In this document: piece after piece, positions 5,603-6,114 of the stretch
Layout: each line of letters starts with the position of its first letter
Numbering within the stretch: the stretch's first letter is position 1
Source: Betaproteobacteria bacterium
Lineage (GTDB): Bacteria; Pseudomonadota; Gammaproteobacteria; Burkholderiales; Burkholderiaceae_C
DNA length: 6,114 nucleotides
Reading direction: 5' to 3'
NCBI GenBank assembly: GCA_016704535.1
Contig: JADIZZ010000018.1
Coordinates: 1-6,114 of the forward strand
Notes under the pieces: model-generated
The model's input: only the letters and a program-made list of their open reading frames with translations
What the model was told of the DNA's origin: nothing
Databases searched by the model: none
Translations under genes and position numbers: made by a program

Positions 5603-6114
5603 CGAACGCCTCCGCTTGACTCCAGAGTTTGCGTCGGTGGCACTTGGCGAGATCGCCCACGTCGAAATGGGACAGTCACCTGATTCGAAGTATGTTGTTG
5701 AAGATCCCTTTGTTGGCAAGCCCTTCCTTCAAGGTAACGCGGAATTTGGAGCTGTGTTTCCTGCGCCAAAGGTACGGGTGCCTGAGGCCGGCAAAAATGT
5801 GCAAAGCGGACGACGTGTTGATTTCGGTGCGCGCTCCAGTTGGGGCAATAAACATTGCCGACCGCGATTACTGCATTGGTCGCGGACTCGCGGCGATCCG
5901 AGTCAGGGGGCTCAAACCCTCCATGTCGGGAGAGATCATTGCGCGACAGTCTTCATCGTTACGGCGAATTGCTCAGGGAACAACATTCGAGGCAATTAAC
6001 AAACGCGATCTGTTGTCGCTTCAACTGACGTTGCCGCCATCGAACGAGTTGCGGCAGGTTGAGTCGATCCTTGATGCCGTCGACACCTCCATCCACGAAA
6101 CCGAGGCGATCATC
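5595..6114 (+). pseudogene. hsdS: Type I restriction-modification specificity subunit HsdS, partial, one frameshift
   Basis: HsdS sets the DNA target of the HsdM/HsdR complex through two target-recognition domains joined by conserved helices. The first 66 residues carry VALGEIAHVEMGQSP and PFLQGNAEFG, typical of the first recognition domain. Within an A5 run at 5793-5797 the frame moves from 3 to 1. The uncorrected frame ends at 5997-5999, while frame 1 stays open to the window edge with DDVLISVRAPVGAINIAD, YCIGRGLAAIRV, RRIAQGTTFEAINKRDL and LPPSNELRQVESILDAVD, the end of recognition domain 1 and the start of the central spacer helix. Deleting one A gives GKMCKADDVLISVRAPVG with no gap. About 173 residues are present and the gene continues to the right. 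Base composition is near 50% GC, clearly below hsdM and the IS, as is common for exchanged hsdS recognition domains. Expression was probably coupled to hsdM by the 8-base overlap. Confidence 0.92.

Noticed and set aside
1..6114. CRISPR arrays, tRNA or rRNA genes, or a toxin-antitoxin or other defence module beyond hsdMS
   Set aside because: No spaced direct repeats, tRNA-like folds or other defence gene signatures were seen on either strand.

Overview
The window is a high-GC stretch, about two thirds G+C and over 70% in parts of the transposase gene. It looks like a proteobacterial chromosome, and a beta-proteobacterium would fit the codon use and gene types; that placement is inference. Every recognisable gene reads on the + strand. 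Two things are interleaved: a type I restriction-modification locus (hsdM then hsdS) and an IS21-family insertion sequence that has landed inside hsdM.

Layout. Positions 2-1343 hold the N-terminal and catalytic part of hsdM, entered after its start codon. Positions 1344-4781 are the insertion sequence, bounded by TGTG...CACA ends and partly matching inverted repeats. Positions 4782-5602 hold the rest of hsdM, the C-terminal helical part. hsdS begins at 5595, overlapping the hsdM stop by 8 bases, and runs off the right edge.

The insertion sequence is longer (about 3.4 kb) than the usual two-gene IS21 element because it carries four ORFs: a Cys-rich putative zinc-binding protein (1638-2165), the DDE transposase IstA (2149-3645), the AAA+ helper IstB (3632-4459) and a 63-residue protein with an acidic tail (4456-4647). 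Each ORF overlaps the next, by 17, 14 and 4 bases, so they look like one translationally coupled operon. A 36-bp perfect palindrome (1463-1498) lies in the leader and a 12-bp-stem hairpin (4671-4698) follows the last ORF.

The restriction-modification genes are broken in more ways than by the insertion. Following the conserved protein through the three frames needs five small indels in hsdM and one in hsdS, mostly at short homopolymers, while the three downstream IS ORFs are clean and the first is open over its recognisable part. Either the locus is decaying after inactivation or the assembly has indel errors. As read, no functional HsdM could be made, so neither methylation nor restriction by this system is expected. 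The most interesting biology is the four-gene IS layout, in particular the two accessory proteins flanking istAB.
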